This document shows, in pieces, positions 34,677-43,564 of a stretch of 64,000 nt of DNA. The notes under the pieces were generated by a model. The model did no database searches, was not told the DNA's origin, and worked only from the letters and a program-made list of their open reading frames with translations. The position numbers and the translations under genes were made by a program. The stretch is taken from positions 248,001 to 312,000 of the forward strand of contig NZ_JADIKE010000038.1 of NCBI RefSeq assembly GCF_016904955.1, read 5' to 3'. This DNA is from Dyella flava (GTDB taxonomy: Bacteria > Pseudomonadota > Gammaproteobacteria > Xanthomonadales > Rhodanobacteraceae). Every line of letters begins with the position of its first letter. Positions within the stretch are counted from its first letter, which is position 1.

Positions 34677-35705
34677 TCAGCCGATATGTACGCGCTCGTC
34701 GCCTTGCGCCTTGACCACTTCGCCAATCACCGAACTGCTCAAGCCGTGTTTTGCAAGCAAGGCGGACGCGGCGGAAACGGCGTCGCGCGGGAGCAGAATG
34801 GTGAAGCCAACGCCGCAGTTGAAAGTGCGCCACATTTCTTCACGCGCCACCTTGCCCTCGCGCATCAGCCAGTCGAATACCGGCGGCAGCACGATCGCCG
34901 ACGCGTCGATGTTCAGGCCCAGATCATCGGGCACCACGCGGATGATGTTTTCCTTCAAACCGCCACCGGTGATGTGCGCCATGCCGTGCACAGGCACGGA
35001 CTTCAGCAGCTCCAGCATCGGCTTGACGTAGATGGTGGTGGGCGCCATCAGCGCATCGGCCAGCTTCACGCCGCCGACCACCAGATCCAGCGGGTTGCCC
35101 GCACGTTCGACGATCTTGCGGATCAGCGAATAGCCATTGGAATGCGCACCGGAAGAGGCTACGCCGAGAATCACATCGCCCGCAACGATGTTATCGCCGC
35201 TGAGCAAGGCATCCTTTTCCACCGCGCCGACGGTAAAACCGGCCAGATCGTATTCGCCCGGCGGGTACATATCGGGCATTTCCGCGGTTTCGCCACCGAT
35301 CAATGCGCAGCCGGCCAGCTCGCAGCCTTTGGCGATGCCGCCAACCACCGCGACGGTGGTGTCCACGTCCAGCTTGCCGGTGGCGAAGTAATCGAGGAAG
35401 AACAGCGGTTCGGCGCCCTGCACCAGCACGTCGTTCACGCACATGCCCACCAGGTCGATGCCGATGGTGTCGTGCCGCCCCAGCTGCTGGGCGAGCTTGA
35501 GCTTGGTACCTACGCCGTCGGTGCCGGAGACCAGCACGGGTTCCTTGTAGCGCGTGCCGAGATTGAACAGACCGCCGAAGCCACCCAGTCCGCCCATCAC
35601 TTCGGGGCGGAAGGTACGCTTGACCAGCGGCTTGATGCGTTCGACCACGGCATTGCCGGCATCGATGTCCACGCCGGCGGCGCGGTAGGTGAGGGCGTCA
35701 GACAT
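34677..35705 (-). CDS. purM: Phosphoribosylformylglycinamidine cyclo-ligase
   Basis: 342 residues. The AIR-synthase signatures YRAAGVDIDAGN and VSGTDGVGTKLKLA are near the N-terminus, and LVGGETAEMP-like GGETAEMPDMYPPGEYDL lies in the middle. It closes the imidazole ring in purine synthesis. It is first in a purM-purN-DUF3108 minus-strand unit. The 5' spacer carries a long inverted repeat element (35740-35886). Confidence 0.96.
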   Translation of the reverse strand: MSDALTYRAAGVDIDAGNAVVERIKPLVKRTFRPEVMGGLGGFGGLFNLGTRYKEPVLVSGTDGVGTKLKLAQQLGRHDTIGIDLVGMCVNDVLVQGAEPLFFLDYFATGKLDVDTTVAVVGGIAKGCELAGCALIGGETAEMPDMYPPGEYDLAGFTVGAVEKDALLSGDNIVAGDVILGVASSGAHSNGYSLIRKIVERAGNPLDLVVGGVKLADALMAPTTIYVKPMLELLKSVPVHGMAHITGGGLKENIIRVVPDDLGLNIDASAIVLPPVFDWLMREGKVAREEMWRTFNCGVGFTILLPRDAVSAASALLAKHGLSSSVIGEVVKAQGDERVHIG

Positions 35706-35739
35706 GGCGGACTCGCGCTTTCAAAAGCAAAAGGGACGT

Positions 35740-35886
35740 TCTGATCCATTCTGTGCGGGCGCCCATGCTGCCGTTGGCGCACAGCTCTCCGGGCTGCCGG
35801 CCCGACAGACCGTCGTCTGCCTTTACCGCCACCCCTGTGATCTGCACGTAAACGGCGCCGATGGCACGTACACAGAATGGATCAGA
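35740..35886. repeat. Inverted-repeat element upstream of purM
   Basis: TCTGATCCATTCTGTG at 35740-35755 has an exact inverted copy at 35871-35886. Inside lie GGGCGCC (35758-35764) and GGCGCCGATG, which extend the pairing. The whole 147-base element could fold as a long hairpin. It lies in the divergent spacer between purM and the DUF2066 gene and looks like a small non-coding mobile or REP-type element, or a structured RNA. Confidence 0.75.
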
Positions 35887-35961
35887 GCACCGCTAATGAT
35901 AGACGTTAAGGGTCGGATTGGGCAGACTTTCCTTCGAGTCCCCACCCCGACCGGCCCGCCC

Positions 35962-36954
35962 ATGCGTCTTTCACGTCTGCTGATTGCCACTTTGCTGCTC
36001 GGTCTGGTCGTTGGCCTGCCGCGGATAGCCCGTAGCCAGGAGACCTCGCCTTATACGGTGGTGGTGCCGGTGACCGATGTCAGCGACGCACAGCGTAGCC
36101 AGGCGTTTTCCACCGCCTTGGGGCAGGTGCTGGCGCGCGTATCGGGTGGCCAGGATCTGAGCAGCAAGGCCGGTTACGCCGATGCCATGCAGAACGCCGG
36201 CGGCATCGTCAAACAGTTCCAATACCAGCGCGGCGAGGGCAATCCGCCCAGCCTCACCTTGTCGGTGACCTTCGACCAGGGGGCGGTACATCGCCTGGTT
36301 GACCAACTGGGTGCGACCACGGCTGGGGTGAAGCCGCCGCTGTTGCTGGTGGTGAAGGGTACGGATGGCAACATCCTTGGCAAGGATGATCTCGGCGCAC
36401 TGGCTGATGCGGCGGGCAAGGCCGGTTACCAGGTCAGCTATGCCGATCCGTCGCAACTGCCTGACCTGGGCAAACTGGAGACCTCCGATCCAGCAGCGCT
36501 CTCTGCGATCGCCCGGCTTTATCAGACCGGCCTGGTGCTGGTCGGCGAACTGCACGCCAACAGTGCCGACTGGACGCTGATCAGCGGTGGCCAGGCCCAG
36601 CACTGGAGCGCCCAGGGCAATAACGAAGACAGCATGTTCGCCGACGCCGGCAAAAGTGCGACGGATCGCCTGAGCCAGGCGCTTAATGTGATCGGCGCGG
36701 GCACGGTCGACGGCAAGTTTTGGGTCAGCGGCCTGCATTCGGCGATGGATTACGCCAACCTGATGGCAACACTGCGAGCCGACCCGTCCGTGCAGAAAGT
36801 CAGCACCCTGGGCGGACAGGATGATGGCGTGCTGCTGGCCGTGAAGGCTGGCATGCCGCTCGATGGCTTGGCGGCGAATCTCACGGCAGGCGGTCGCCTG
36901 ATGCAAGGCAGTTCGCATGATGGGGCGGACGTCAGCCTGCGTTGGCTCCATTAG
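35962..36954 (+). CDS. DUF2066-domain exported protein
   Basis: 330 residues with a signal peptide (LLIATLLLGLVVGLPRIARS-Q, seen in parts). DUF2066 follows, with VVVPVTDVSDAQRSQAFSTAL near the start of the mature chain and QVLARVSGGQ after it. The function is unknown. In Xanthomonadales it is regularly found between purM and a CDP-alcohol phosphotransferase, as here. The longer open frame from 35689 runs through the repeat and is rejected. Confidence 0.87.
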   Translation: MRLSRLLIATLLLGLVVGLPRIARSQETSPYTVVVPVTDVSDAQRSQAFSTALGQVLARVSGGQDLSSKAGYADAMQNAGGIVKQFQYQRGEGNPPSLTLSVTFDQGAVHRLVDQLGATTAGVKPPLLLVVKGTDGNILGKDDLGALADAAGKAGYQVSYADPSQLPDLGKLETSDPAALSAIARLYQTGLVLVGELHANSADWTLISGGQAQHWSAQGNNEDSMFADAGKSATDRLSQALNVIGAGTVDGKFWVSGLHSAMDYANLMATLRADPSVQKVSTLGGQDDGVLLAVKAGMPLDGLAANLTAGGRLMQGSSHDGADVSLRWLH

Positions 36955-36978
36955 AGAGCCTATCTTGACAGCTCCCAC

Positions 36979-37093
36979 GGTCCGCATTGCCCACCTATGG
37001 CCGCCAAGCGGTGCCGCGCGACTCGACTTGACGGCCAGCCAGGCGCATCGTCGCGCAACATCACCTGGCGACCATAGTTGAACAATGCGAACC
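36979..37093. repeat. Imperfect inverted-repeat element
   Basis: A 28-base left arm (36979-37006, with CGCATTG and CTATGG) is mirrored at 37066-37093 (CCATAG and CAATGCG) with about six mismatches. A shorter inner pair GCGCGAC/GTCGCGC lies between. It starts 25 bases past the DUF2066 stop and ends 28 bases before the proposed start of the next gene. Confidence 0.7.
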
Positions 37094-37120
37094 ATGAGCG
37101 CTACCAAGAAAGGCTCTTTC

Positions 37121-37702
37121 ATGGTTGCCACGATGCCCTCTGCGTCGCGCTTGTCGCCCTGGCGACATCTTCCCAACGCCATCTCGATGCTGCGAGTCGT
37201 GCTGGTGGCGCCGATTTGCTGGTTGCTACTGCTTAGAAATTGGCCGTCGGCGCTGAGCCTGGTTGCGGTAGCCGGTGTTTCCGACGGCGTGGATGGTTTT
37301 CTGGCCCGGCATTACGGCTGGCAGAGTCAGCTGGGCGGCCTTCTCGATGCGGTCGCCGACAAGCTGCTGCTGGTCTGCTGCTTCGTGATCCTGGCCTGGC
37401 TGGGCGAGGCGCCAGTGTGGCTGGCGCTGATTGTGTGCGGACGCGACCTGGTGATCGCATCCGGCGCCCTGCTGTGGCTCCTGCTGATTGGCCGCATCGA
37501 TCCGCATCCCAGCCTGGTGTCCAAAGCCTGCACGCTGATGCAGATCGTGTATCTGCTGACGGTGTTGCTTGCCTTGATGCATTGGCCTGCGCCTGCATCC
37601 GGGCTGTTTGCGTGGCTGGTGGCGTTACTGTGTATCGCCAGCGGATTGGATTACGTCGTCCGCTGGTCACGCCGCGCCTGGCGCGAGCGCCGGCGCGCAT
37701 GA
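37121..37702 (+). CDS. CDP-alcohol phosphatidyltransferase family protein
   Basis: 193 residues from ATG 37121, selected because AAAGG lies 7 bases upstream; earlier in-frame ATGs at 37085 and 37094 touch the inverted repeat. The motif SDGVDGFLARHYGWQSQLGG then LLDAVADK gives the D-G-x2-A-R-x8-G-x3-D-x3-D pattern. There are about five membrane helices. It probably makes a phospholipid such as phosphatidylglycerol phosphate (PgsA-like), but the alcohol cannot be read from the sequence. The next genes are an AI-2E family permease and hda, a conserved neighbourhood. Confidence 0.88.
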   Translation: MVATMPSASRLSPWRHLPNAISMLRVVLVAPICWLLLLRNWPSALSLVAVAGVSDGVDGFLARHYGWQSQLGGLLDAVADKLLLVCCFVILAWLGEAPVWLALIVCGRDLVIASGALLWLLLIGRIDPHPSLVSKACTLMQIVYLLTVLLALMHWPAPASGLFAWLVALLCIASGLDYVVRWSRRAWRERRRA

Positions 37703-37778
37703 TGCATTTCCATCACATCGCAAGGCTTTGAACAGCCCGCCACATCAGCGACACTTGTCGCCTACGCCGTCCCAACTG

Positions 37779-38951
37779 ATGAGCCCCTTCGTGCCCATAA
37801 GCCAAGAGACATCCCGCCGCTGGCAGATGCTGGCGATCACCGTCGTCATCGGCCTGCTGGTGTGGCTGTTGGCACCGGTGCTAATGCCCTTTGCCGTAGC
37901 GGCCATGCTTGCCTATCTCGGCGATCCGCTGGCCAACCGGCTGGAGAAGCTCGGGCTGGGGCGTACGTTGGCGGTAAGCATCGTATTCGTGGTGCTGATG
38001 CTGGCGATCGCGGCCGCCTTGCTACTGCTGGTGCCGCTGATCGCGCGCCAGATCGAAAACCTGGTGGAGAATTTTCCGCATTACGTGCAATGGGCTAGAG
38101 ACGCCGCATTGCCGTGGTTGCAAGCCAAGCTGCATCTGGATCCGAACGCTTTCGACACCGATCGCCTGATGGCCGAGCTGAAGCAGCATCTGGGCTCGGT
38201 CGGCACTGTGCTTGGCAAGATCTCCCGCTCCAGCTTTGGCGTGGTGATGTGGCTCACCAATCTGGTGCTGGTGCCGGTGGTGTGGTTCTACCTGCTGCGT
38301 GACTGGGATCGCCTGGTCGTGTGGGTCGACCGCATGCTGCCGCGCTCGATCGAGCCCACCGTTGCGCACCTGGCGCGTGAATCCGATGCGGTGCTCGGCG
38401 CCTTTGTACGCGGGCAGTTGCTGGTGATGCTGGCGTTGGCCATTTATTACGGCGTGGCATTGACCCTGGTGGGTCTTCCGGTGGGACCGCTGATCGGCAT
38501 GATTGCCGGCCTGCTCAGCTTCGTGCCGTATCTGGGCTTTATTACCGGTTTTGCCGCGGCGATCATTGCCGTGCTGGTGCAATACGGTGACTGGACGCAT
38601 CTGCTGCTGGTGATCGGCGTCTTCGTCATCGGCCAGTTGCTGGAAGGCTATGTGCTGGTGCCGCGGCTGGTCGGCGAGAAGATCGGTTTGCATCCGGTTG
38701 CGGTGATCTTTGCGGTGCTTGCCGGCGGTTATCTGTTCGGCTTCCTCGGCGTGTTGCTGGCCTTGCCGGCGGCTTCGGTGATCCTGGTGCTGCTGCGCTA
38801 TCTCGCCGAGCGCTACAGGATGAGCGATTTGTATACCGAAGAAGGTGAGCCCGATTCCGTGATCGCCGAGGTCGTCGTCAGCGAAACCGCGGATGGCCAG
38901 TTACACACCGAAACCCATGCCTCTCAGGGCGACAAATCGCATAAGTCATGA
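37779..38951 (+). CDS. AI-2E family (PerM/YdgG-type) membrane permease
   Basis: 390 residues and about eight membrane helices. The middle cytosolic part (about 90-160) is typical, and PLIGMIAGLLSFVPYLGFITG plus EGYVLVPRLVGEKIGLHPVAV are family words. Members export AI-2 or drive Na+/H+ exchange or other solutes; the substrate is uncertain. The ATG at 37779 gives the usual N-terminus. Its stop overlaps hda by ATGA (38948-38951). Confidence 0.9.
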   Translation: MSPFVPISQETSRRWQMLAITVVIGLLVWLLAPVLMPFAVAAMLAYLGDPLANRLEKLGLGRTLAVSIVFVVLMLAIAAALLLLVPLIARQIENLVENFPHYVQWARDAALPWLQAKLHLDPNAFDTDRLMAELKQHLGSVGTVLGKISRSSFGVVMWLTNLVLVPVVWFYLLRDWDRLVVWVDRMLPRSIEPTVAHLARESDAVLGAFVRGQLLVMLALAIYYGVALTLVGLPVGPLIGMIAGLLSFVPYLGFITGFAAAIIAVLVQYGDWTHLLLVIGVFVIGQLLEGYVLVPRLVGEKIGLHPVAVIFAVLAGGYLFGFLGVLLALPAASVILVLLRYLAERYRMSDLYTEEGEPDSVIAEVVVSETADGQLHTETHASQGDKSHKS

Positions 38952-39658
38952 CCGCGCAGTTGCCGTTGAGCCTGCGTTGGCCGCGCCGCCAACGCTTTGA
39001 ACATTTTTATCCAGGCGCCAATGCCGTCGCCGTGGCCGCCGTGCAAGTACTGTCGGCACAGGCGAGAGCCCCGTGGCTTTATCTGAGTGGTTCGGCCGGG
39101 AGTGGCAAAAGCCACTTGCTGCTCGCGGCCTGTCAGGCGGCTCATGAATCGGGGCGCACCGTGCAATACCTGCCGCTGAAAACGCTGCGCGATCGTGCCG
39201 TTGCCATTCGCGGCGTAGCAGGCAGCGAGTTCATCGCGCTGGATAATCTGGAAATGCTCGCCGGTGATCGCGATGCCGAACACGCGCTGTTCGATCTGTA
39301 CAACCGCGCACGCGCCGAAGCGACAGCACTGATCTTCGCGGCAGAGGCGGTACCCACGCAGTTATCGCTAAGCCTGCCCGATCTGCGCTCGCGCCTCGGT
39401 GCCTGTACCCAGTTCGCCCTGAAACCGTTGGATGATGCCGAGCGCCGCGAGGTATTGAAAAACCAGGCGGCATCGCGCGGCATCGAACTGGATGACACGG
39501 TGCTCGATTGGCTGTTTGCACGCTATGTACGCGATCTGGGTGCGTTGCTTGATCTGCTTGATCGGCTGGATCAGGCGTCGCTGGCTGCGCAGCGGCGTGT
39601 GACGGTGCCTTTCCTGCGTGGTTTTCTGCGTGAGGTAAGTCCCCCCTCTGAGGGATAA
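38948..39658 (+). CDS. hda: DnaA regulatory inactivator Hda
   Basis: 236 residues of the DnaA-like AAA+ fold. QLPLSL at residues 4-9 is the clamp-binding motif and GSAGSGKSHLLLA is the Walker A. Hda bound to the sliding clamp makes ATP-DnaA hydrolyse its nucleotide after initiation. The overlap with the permease gene is common in this order. Confidence 0.93.
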   Translation: MTAQLPLSLRWPRRQRFEHFYPGANAVAVAAVQVLSAQARAPWLYLSGSAGSGKSHLLLAACQAAHESGRTVQYLPLKTLRDRAVAIRGVAGSEFIALDNLEMLAGDRDAEHALFDLYNRARAEATALIFAAEAVPTQLSLSLPDLRSRLGACTQFALKPLDDAERREVLKNQAASRGIELDDTVLDWLFARYVRDLGALLDLLDRLDQASLAAQRRVTVPFLRGFLREVSPPSEG

Positions 39659-39761
39659 GGGACTGCAGGAAATCCTCTGCCGAGGTGAGGATGCCGCCGG
39701 TCGCGGCAGACTTCTGCCAAGGAGTAATCTTGCAGTCTGAGCCAAACGCGAGGATACCGGC

Positions 39762-40160
39762 ATGGCGCAAAGCATCACTCCTTTCCTCATGTTCGAAGGC
39801 GCTGCCGAGGCAGCGATGCGCTTCTATGTCTCGTTGTTCAAGGATGCGCAGATTGACCGGCTTGAGCGCTACGGTTCCGGCGAAACTGGCGTCGAAGGCA
39901 CAGTAAAGAAAGCGGCGTTCACGCTGCGCGGTCGCTCTTTCATCTGTTCGGACAGCTCAGTGAAGCATGACTTCACCTTTACCCCATCGATATCGTTGCT
40001 GGTGGAACTGGATAGCGAATCCGAGATCCAAGAGCTGTTTCAACGTTTGTCCGATGGCGGCAAGGTGTTCATGCCACTCGATCATTATGGTTTCAGCAAG
40101 AAGTTTGGCTGGGTAAGCGACCGCTTCGGAGTGTCCTGGCAGCTCAATCTCGCTGCTTGA
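39762..40160 (+). CDS. VOC-superfamily protein, PhnB/3-demethylubiquinone-like
   Basis: 132 residues. ITPFLMFEGAAEAAMRFYVSLF is the start typical of the PhnB-like branch of the VOC fold, and the C-terminal FGWVSDRFGVSWQLN matches it. Catalytic function has not been shown for most members. It is the first of a five-gene run of small proteins (39762-41760) all on the plus strand. Confidence 0.88.
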   Translation: MAQSITPFLMFEGAAEAAMRFYVSLFKDAQIDRLERYGSGETGVEGTVKKAAFTLRGRSFICSDSSVKHDFTFTPSISLLVELDSESEIQELFQRLSDGGKVFMPLDHYGFSKKFGWVSDRFGVSWQLNLAA

Positions 40161-40218
40161 TCTACGCAGCGCGTTTGTTTTGCGGCGTGTGCGGCGAATC
40201 GATAGAGAGGACGTCACG

Positions 40219-40605
40219 ATGATCGATCACACGGGTGTTTCTGTCAGTGATTTTGCCGAGAGCAAGACCTTCTATTCGAAGGCACTCGCGGCCATCGGCT
40301 ATGCCTTGCTGTTGGAATTTCCGGCTGCGGTAACCGGGCATACCGACGTTGCCGGATTCGGCGAGCCGCCCAAGGCGGATTTCTGGATCAGCCTTGGTGC
40401 GCCGAACCAGCCGCCTATACACGTCGCGTTTCGTGTTTCCAGCCGTGCGCAGGTCGATGCTTTTTACAAAGCGGCGATGGCTGCCGGTGGCCGTGACAAC
40501 GGTGCGCCGGGCGTCAGGCCGCATTATCACGAGCATTACTACGGCGCGTTTGTGCTGGATCCGGACGGGCACAATATCGAAGTGGTGTGTCATCAGCCGG
40601 AGTGA
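40219..40605 (+). CDS. VOC-superfamily (glyoxalase-like) protein
   Basis: 128 residues starting MIDHTGVSVSDFAESKTFY; AGAGAGG lies 8 bases upstream of ATG 40219. His/Glu ligand positions of the VOC fold are plausible at HTGVS (His4), HVAF and NIEVV near the C-terminus. The substrate is unknown. HYHEHYYGAFVLDPDGHN is a typical glyoxalase-like end. Second gene of the VOC run. Confidence 0.88.
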   Translation: MIDHTGVSVSDFAESKTFYSKALAAIGYALLLEFPAAVTGHTDVAGFGEPPKADFWISLGAPNQPPIHVAFRVSSRAQVDAFYKAAMAAGGRDNGAPGVRPHYHEHYYGAFVLDPDGHNIEVVCHQPE

Positions 40606-40666
40606 ATTCGAATGCCCAGCGGTTTTTCGTGGGCAACATTGGCCCAGTTTTAGCGGAGAGGCTTCC

Positions 40667-40981
40667 ATGATCTGTCGCATCTGGCACGGGCGAACCTTGC
40701 GTGAACACGCCGACGAATACGCGGCGCTCCTCAAACAACTTGCCATACCCGACTATCGCTCGGTGCCCGGCAACATCGATGTCGCGGTATTGCGCCGCGA
40801 CGACGGTGACGTCACGCACTTTCTGACTATCACGCACTGGGTTTCCGAGCAGTCCATTCGCGCCTTTGCCGGCGACGACCTATTGAAAGCCAAGTATTAT
40901 CCGGAAGACGCCGGATTTCTCTTGGAGTTTGAGCCGTTCGTGCAGCACTTTGACGTGGTTGCCGAACAGGCATCGGGCTGA
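40667..40981 (+). CDS. Antibiotic biosynthesis monooxygenase-like protein
   Basis: 104 residues, MICRIWHGRTLREHADEYAALL, a ferredoxin-like ABM-type alpha/beta barrel. The longer reading frame upstream belongs to the previous gene's antisense-shifted frame. Members include quinol monooxygenase and heme-degrading proteins, but no heme ligand or quinone motif can be identified. It lies between VOC genes, so a shared job with them is possible. Confidence 0.75.
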   Translation: MICRIWHGRTLREHADEYAALLKQLAIPDYRSVPGNIDVAVLRRDDGDVTHFLTITHWVSEQSIRAFAGDDLLKAKYYPEDAGFLLEFEPFVQHFDVVAEQASG

Positions 40982-41006
40982 CCGTGACAACTTTCGGGTG
41001 ATCATC

Positions 41007-41342
41007 ATGACGACTGCCTTCCGTTCCGCGCGCGACATCATCATTCGTACCGATGACTGGGCCCAGGCGGTATCGTTCTATACCTCGACGCTCGGTTTTC
41101 CCCAGGTCTATCGCAGTGAAAACATGGTGGGTTTCGAGACTGGTGCGTTTCGCCTTTACGTCGAAAAGGGCGAGGTGCATGGTCCGGTGTTCGAATACCT
41201 GGTGCAGGACGTGCAGGAGGCCAAGCGGGAGCTACTGGCTGCCGGTTGTACCGTGGTGGAGGAAAATGCATCCGTCCCGCGTTGCTATGTTCGCGATCCT
41301 TACGGCGTGACGTTCAATATCGGCCAGGCTCCGGCGACATAA
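41007..41342 (+). CDS. VOC-superfamily protein
   Basis: 111 residues, short for a VOC protein. RDIIIRTDDWAQAVSFYTSTLGF and the end RCYVRDPYGVTFNIGQ are VOC fold marks. The metal-ligand positions are not all conserved to the eye. A GGGTGATCATC stretch precedes ATG 41007. Third VOC member of the run. Confidence 0.85.
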   Translation: MTTAFRSARDIIIRTDDWAQAVSFYTSTLGFPQVYRSENMVGFETGAFRLYVEKGEVHGPVFEYLVQDVQEAKRELLAAGCTVVEENASVPRCYVRDPYGVTFNIGQAPAT

Positions 41343-41370
41343 GCGCGCTGTCTGTTGCTAAAGTTGGCGC

Positions 41371-41760
41371 ATGCGTATTGAACACATTGCACTTTGGACT
41401 GGCGACATCGATCGTTGCATCCATTTTTATGCCACCTATTTCGGGGCCACGGCCGGCGTCCGCTATGTCAACGCCAGCAAAGGTTTTGAGTCGTGTTTCC
41501 TGAGCTTTATCGATGGTGCGCGTCTGGAAATCATGACAACGACGACGCTTGCCCTCGTGGGGGCGCCCGCAGGTGCGCAGCGCATGGGGCTGGCGCATCT
41601 GGCGATATCCGTGGGCTCCGAGCAGAACGTCGACGTGTTGACACGGCGTCTGCAGGAGGATGGTTATCCCTTGCTCGACGGACCACGGCGCACCGGCGAT
41701 GGGTACTACGAGAGCGTGGTGCTGGATCCGGACGGCAATCGCATCGAGATCACGGCATGA
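41371..41760 (+). CDS. VOC-superfamily (glyoxalase/bleomycin-resistance-like) protein
   Basis: 129 residues. MRIEHIALWTGDIDRCIHFY is the classical start with His5; GLAHLAISVGS supplies a second His and NRIEITA the Glu near the end, so metal binding is plausible. The SKGFESCFLSFIDGARLEIM centre resembles lactoylglutathione-lyase relatives. It is the last of the run, followed by a terminator. Confidence 0.88.
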   Translation: MRIEHIALWTGDIDRCIHFYATYFGATAGVRYVNASKGFESCFLSFIDGARLEIMTTTTLALVGAPAGAQRMGLAHLAISVGSEQNVDVLTRRLQEDGYPLLDGPRRTGDGYYESVVLDPDGNRIEITA

Positions 41761-41782
41761 TTCGCGCTGTCGTTGCGCAAAA

Positions 41783-41812
41783 ATAAAAGGCGCCGATGGC
41801 GCCTTTTATTTC
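41783..41812. terminator. Bidirectional terminator VOC run / suhB
   Basis: AAATAAAAGGCGCC pairs with GGCGCCTTTTATTT around GAT. T-rich flanks on both strands allow both convergent units to stop here. Confidence 0.93.
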
Positions 41813-41828
41813 GTCTGGACGGGGGCCT

Positions 41829-42632
41829 TCAGGCTTTCAGCAGCGAAGGCGTTGCGTTTGCGCCGATCGCTTCGGTCATCGCCTTGAACACATGCAGGTT
41901 GCCGGCAACGATGTTGCCGCTTTCGGGAATGCCTTCACGGCCGGCGAAGTCGCCATACTGGCCACCCGCTTCACGCACCAGCAGCACACCGGCGGCCATA
42001 TCCCACGGCTTCAGGCCGATTTCGAAGAAGGCGTCGTAGCGGCCGGCAGCGGTGTAGGCCAGATCCAGCGCGGCGGAGCCGGAGCGGCGGATGTCTTCGG
42101 CCTGGGTCAGCAGGGCGCGGGTCATGGCAAGCTGCGAATCCAGATGGGCGCGCTGGCGATAGGGGAAGCCGGTGGCGATCATCGCGCCGGCCAGGCTTTC
42201 GCGCTTGCCGACGCGGATGCGGCGATCATTGAGATAAGCGCCATCACCCTTGCTGGCGGTGAACAGCTCGTCACGCAGCGGATCGAACACCACGGCATAC
42301 ACCGGCTCGCCCTTGTCGAGCAGGGCGATGGAGACGCAGAAGTGCGGGATGCCGCGCAGGTAGTTGTGCGTGCCGTCCAGCGGATCGATCACCCACACCA
42401 GCGGTCCCTTGCCCATGGCGCCGCTTTCCTCGGCGAGGATGGCGTGGGTGGGGTAGGCGCGGCGCAGTTCCTTGACGATCTCAGCCTCGGCCAGCCGGTC
42501 GACCTCGGACGCGAAGTCCATGCGTTGCTTTTCAACGACATTGAGGCCGTCGATGCGGTTCATGTAACGCAGGATCACGTTACCAGCGGAGCGCGCGGCG
42601 CGTACCGCGACGTTGACGGCGGGTCTGGTCAT
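41829..42632 (-). CDS. suhB: Inositol-1-monophosphatase family protein SuhB
   Basis: 267 residues from ATG 42632. Metal motifs: EESG near residue 70, WVIDPLDGTHNY and, near the C-terminus, KPWDMAAGVLLVREAGG. In E. coli SuhB also joins the ribosomal RNA antitermination complex. It is divergent from trmJ, an arrangement shared with many gammaproteobacteria. Confidence 0.95.
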   Translation of the reverse strand: MTRPAVNVAVRAARSAGNVILRYMNRIDGLNVVEKQRMDFASEVDRLAEAEIVKELRRAYPTHAILAEESGAMGKGPLVWVIDPLDGTHNYLRGIPHFCVSIALLDKGEPVYAVVFDPLRDELFTASKGDGAYLNDRRIRVGKRESLAGAMIATGFPYRQRAHLDSQLAMTRALLTQAEDIRRSGSAALDLAYTAAGRYDAFFEIGLKPWDMAAGVLLVREAGGQYGDFAGREGIPESGNIVAGNLHVFKAMTEAIGANATPSLLKA

Positions 42633-42777
42633 GGCTTTGGCTTGGCAAAAGAACGGGTTAGCGGCCGGGAATGGTAGCAGAGCGGGACATGAGGGGCGAG
42701 GCCGTGGTTCGCCGGCTCCCTCCCATTCCATCGCCTGTCCACTATCCTTGCCAGCCCCAGACGCATCGCTCCAGCGC

Positions 42778-43539
42778 ATGAACACCAGTCTCGATTTGCC
42801 CAGCCGTTTCCGTTTCGTCCTTGTCCGTACTTCCCATCCGGGCAACATCGGCAGCGCCGCGCGGGCCATGCGGACGATGGGTTTCAGCCGGATGGAGCTG
42901 GTTACGCCGCATCGTTTTCCGGATCGTGAGGCCGCGGCGCTGGCGGCAGGTGCGGATGACGTGCTGGCCGGGGCAGGGGTGCACCAGGAGCTGGTCGAGG
43001 GATTGGCCGGCAGCAATCTGGCGTTTGGCCTGTCGGCGCGCCGGCGCGGCGTGAATTTGCCGGAGCTGACCCCGCGTGAGGCCGCCATGCAGGCGCTGGC
43101 CGCGGCGGAGCGGGGCGAGCAGGTGGCGTTGGTGTTCGGCAACGAGCGCACCGGGCTGGAAAACGAAGAGCTGGCCCGTTGCCATGCGATGGTGCGGATT
43201 CCCAGCGTGGATGATTTCAGTTCGCTCAATCTGTCGCAGGCCGTACAGGTGATGGCCTACGAATTACGCGTCGCCTTGCTGGGAGAGAGCATGCCGGTAG
43301 CGCCGCCTGTGCACGACGAACCACCCGCCGATGCAGCGCAGATGGAGCGTTTCTACGAGCATCTGGCGCAGACGCTGGATGACATCGATTTTCACAAGGG
43401 ACGTGCGCCGACCACCATCATGTTGCGTCTGCGCAAGCTGTTTCAGCGTGCGCAGATGGATGCGCGCGAATTGCGCATGTTGCACGGCATTTTTGCCGAT
43501 GCGCAGCGCATGGCGCGGCTGGCGGGAGAAAAGAAGTAA
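42778..43539 (+). CDS. trmJ: tRNA (cytidine/uridine-2'-O-) methyltransferase TrmJ
   Basis: 253 residues with the SPOUT knot: FVLVRTSHPGNIGSAARAMRTMGF at the start and LVFGNERTGLENEE then IPSVDDFSSLNLSQAVQVMAYEL. It methylates position 32 of some tRNAs. A C-terminal extension of about 90 residues (ERFYEHLAQTLDDIDFHKG) is the normal TrmJ dimer tail. The longer reading frame upstream is in the suhB promoter and is rejected. Confidence 0.94.
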   Translation: MNTSLDLPSRFRFVLVRTSHPGNIGSAARAMRTMGFSRMELVTPHRFPDREAAALAAGADDVLAGAGVHQELVEGLAGSNLAFGLSARRRGVNLPELTPREAAMQALAAAERGEQVALVFGNERTGLENEELARCHAMVRIPSVDDFSSLNLSQAVQVMAYELRVALLGESMPVAPPVHDEPPADAAQMERFYEHLAQTLDDIDFHKGRAPTTIMLRLRKLFQRAQMDARELRMLHGIFADAQRMARLAGEKK

Positions 43540-43564
43540 CCGATGGGTATCGAGGTAGGCTGAC

